DNA from: an uncultured Sphingomonadales bacterium
Lineage (GTDB): Bacteria > Pseudomonadota > Alphaproteobacteria > Sphingomonadales > Sphingomonadaceae
Length of the DNA: 14,674 nt
Reading direction: 5' to 3'
NCBI GenBank assembly: GCA_903868655.1
Contig: CAIPWG010000093.1
Span: forward strand, 1 to 14,674
This document shows, piece after piece, positions 14,285-14,674 of the stretch. Position 1 is the first letter of the stretch; every line of letters begins with the position of its first letter. The notes beneath the pieces are model-generated. The model did not search any database, was not told the origin of the DNA, and saw only the letters and a list, made by a program, of their open reading frames with translations. The position numbers and the translations under genes are program-made.

Positions 14285-14674
14285 ATGAATGTCGCATTTC
14301 TGGGTCTCGGCACGATGGGAAAGCCCATGGCGGCTAATCTTTTGCGGGCGGCGCACACTGTGGCGGTCTGGAACCGTTCGCCCGGACCTGCAGCCGAATT
14401 GGCTACGCTGGGCGCTACCGTCAGCGATAGTCCCGCCAAAGCAACACACGATGCCAAAGTGCTGATCACGATGGTGGCAGATGATGCATCGACCGAAGCG
14501 GTGTTGATTGACGGCGGTGCCTTGGATGCCCTTGCGAAGGGCGCATTGGTCATCAACATGGCGACGATTTCGGTCGAATTGGCCGACGCGCTGGCCGAAC
14601 GCTGCGCAGAAGCAGGCCTGGCGTATATCGCGGCGCCAGTCCTCGGCAGGGTCAATGTGGCTGAAGCGGGGTTG
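14285..14674 (+). CDS. Beta-hydroxyacid dehydrogenase family NAD(P)-binding oxidoreductase (3-hydroxyisobutyrate dehydrogenase-like), N-terminal part
   Basis: The frame runs from ATG 14285 off the window end (130 codons), so the C-terminal helical domain and catalytic Lys are not visible. The start has AAAGGA (14272-14277) 7 bases upstream. The N-terminus is a Rossmann fold: MNVAFLGLGTMGKPMAANLL with the GxGxxG dinucleotide motif. VWNRSP follows beta-strand 2, where an Arg after the Asn is often taken to favour NADP; this is inference. VLITMVADD and LVINMATIS match later strands of the family. The usual substrate-binding motif DAPVSGG appears here as AAPVLGRVNVAEAG, a variant I associate with less-studied members acting on small hydroxyacids or aldehydes. 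The substrate cannot be named. The family assignment is firm; 3-hydroxyisobutyrate is only the nearest familiar substrate. Confidence 0.88.
   Translation, partial: MNVAFLGLGTMGKPMAANLLRAAHTVAVWNRSPGPAAELATLGATVSDSPAKATHDAKVLITMVADDASTEAVLIDGGALDALAKGALVINMATISVELADALAERCAEAGLAYIAAPVLGRVNVAEAGL

Noticed and set aside
14224..14655. A 143-codon minus-strand open frame at the right edge
   Set aside because: The plus-strand frame here encodes a clear Rossmann GLGTMG oxidoreductase with a good ribosome site; the minus frame is its shadow.

Overview
The window looks like chromosomal DNA of an alphaproteobacterium, most likely a sphingomonad (Sphingomonas/Novosphingobium type). This is inferred from a GC-rich background, an Oar-like TonB-dependent receptor with an N-terminal carboxypeptidase-regulatory domain, a MipA/OmpV-type outer-membrane protein and an unusual CheB-CheR-histidine kinase fusion. 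No phage, transposon, CRISPR array, tRNA or rRNA was seen. Twelve protein genes are supported; two are cut by the window ends.

Layout. Positions 1-435 (minus) hold the N-terminal part of a DUF4140/DUF4139 (MuiA-like) secreted protein. A 381-base divergent intergenic region leads to a large TonB-dependent receptor (817-4344, plus), closed by a textbook rho-independent terminator. A MipA/OmpV-family protein follows (4739-5677, plus). Converging on it is an oddity: a relatively AT-rich minus-strand gene (5726-6658) that joins an unfamiliar helical EEH/H domain to a CPHC thioredoxin-like domain without a signal peptide. Then come a minus-strand periplasmic class I cytochrome c with its own terminator and, divergently, a periplasmic FKBP-type prolyl isomerase (7484-7927).

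Positions 8112-13834 (plus) form a signalling island: a NarL/LuxR-type response regulator, a small single-pass membrane protein, a stand-alone Hpt protein, and a 1389-residue CheB-CheR-PAS-coiled-coil-PAS-PAS-HisKA-HATPase-REC hybrid kinase. Together these provide every phosphotransfer step of a His-Asp-His-Asp relay: kinase His, fused REC Asp, free Hpt His, output regulator Asp. Linking them as one pathway is inference from adjacency and complementarity. The right edge has a tiny Myb/SANT-like or HTH-like protein (minus) and the N-terminal Rossmann part of a beta-hydroxyacid dehydrogenase-family oxidoreductase (plus, truncated).

The best candidates for something undescribed are the helical-thioredoxin gene with a terminator hairpin just outside its start, and the compact four-gene relay with its uncharacterised membrane protein. 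Start codons for several genes were chosen from Shine-Dalgarno sites and signal peptides and differ from the longest open frames; alternatives are stated per gene.
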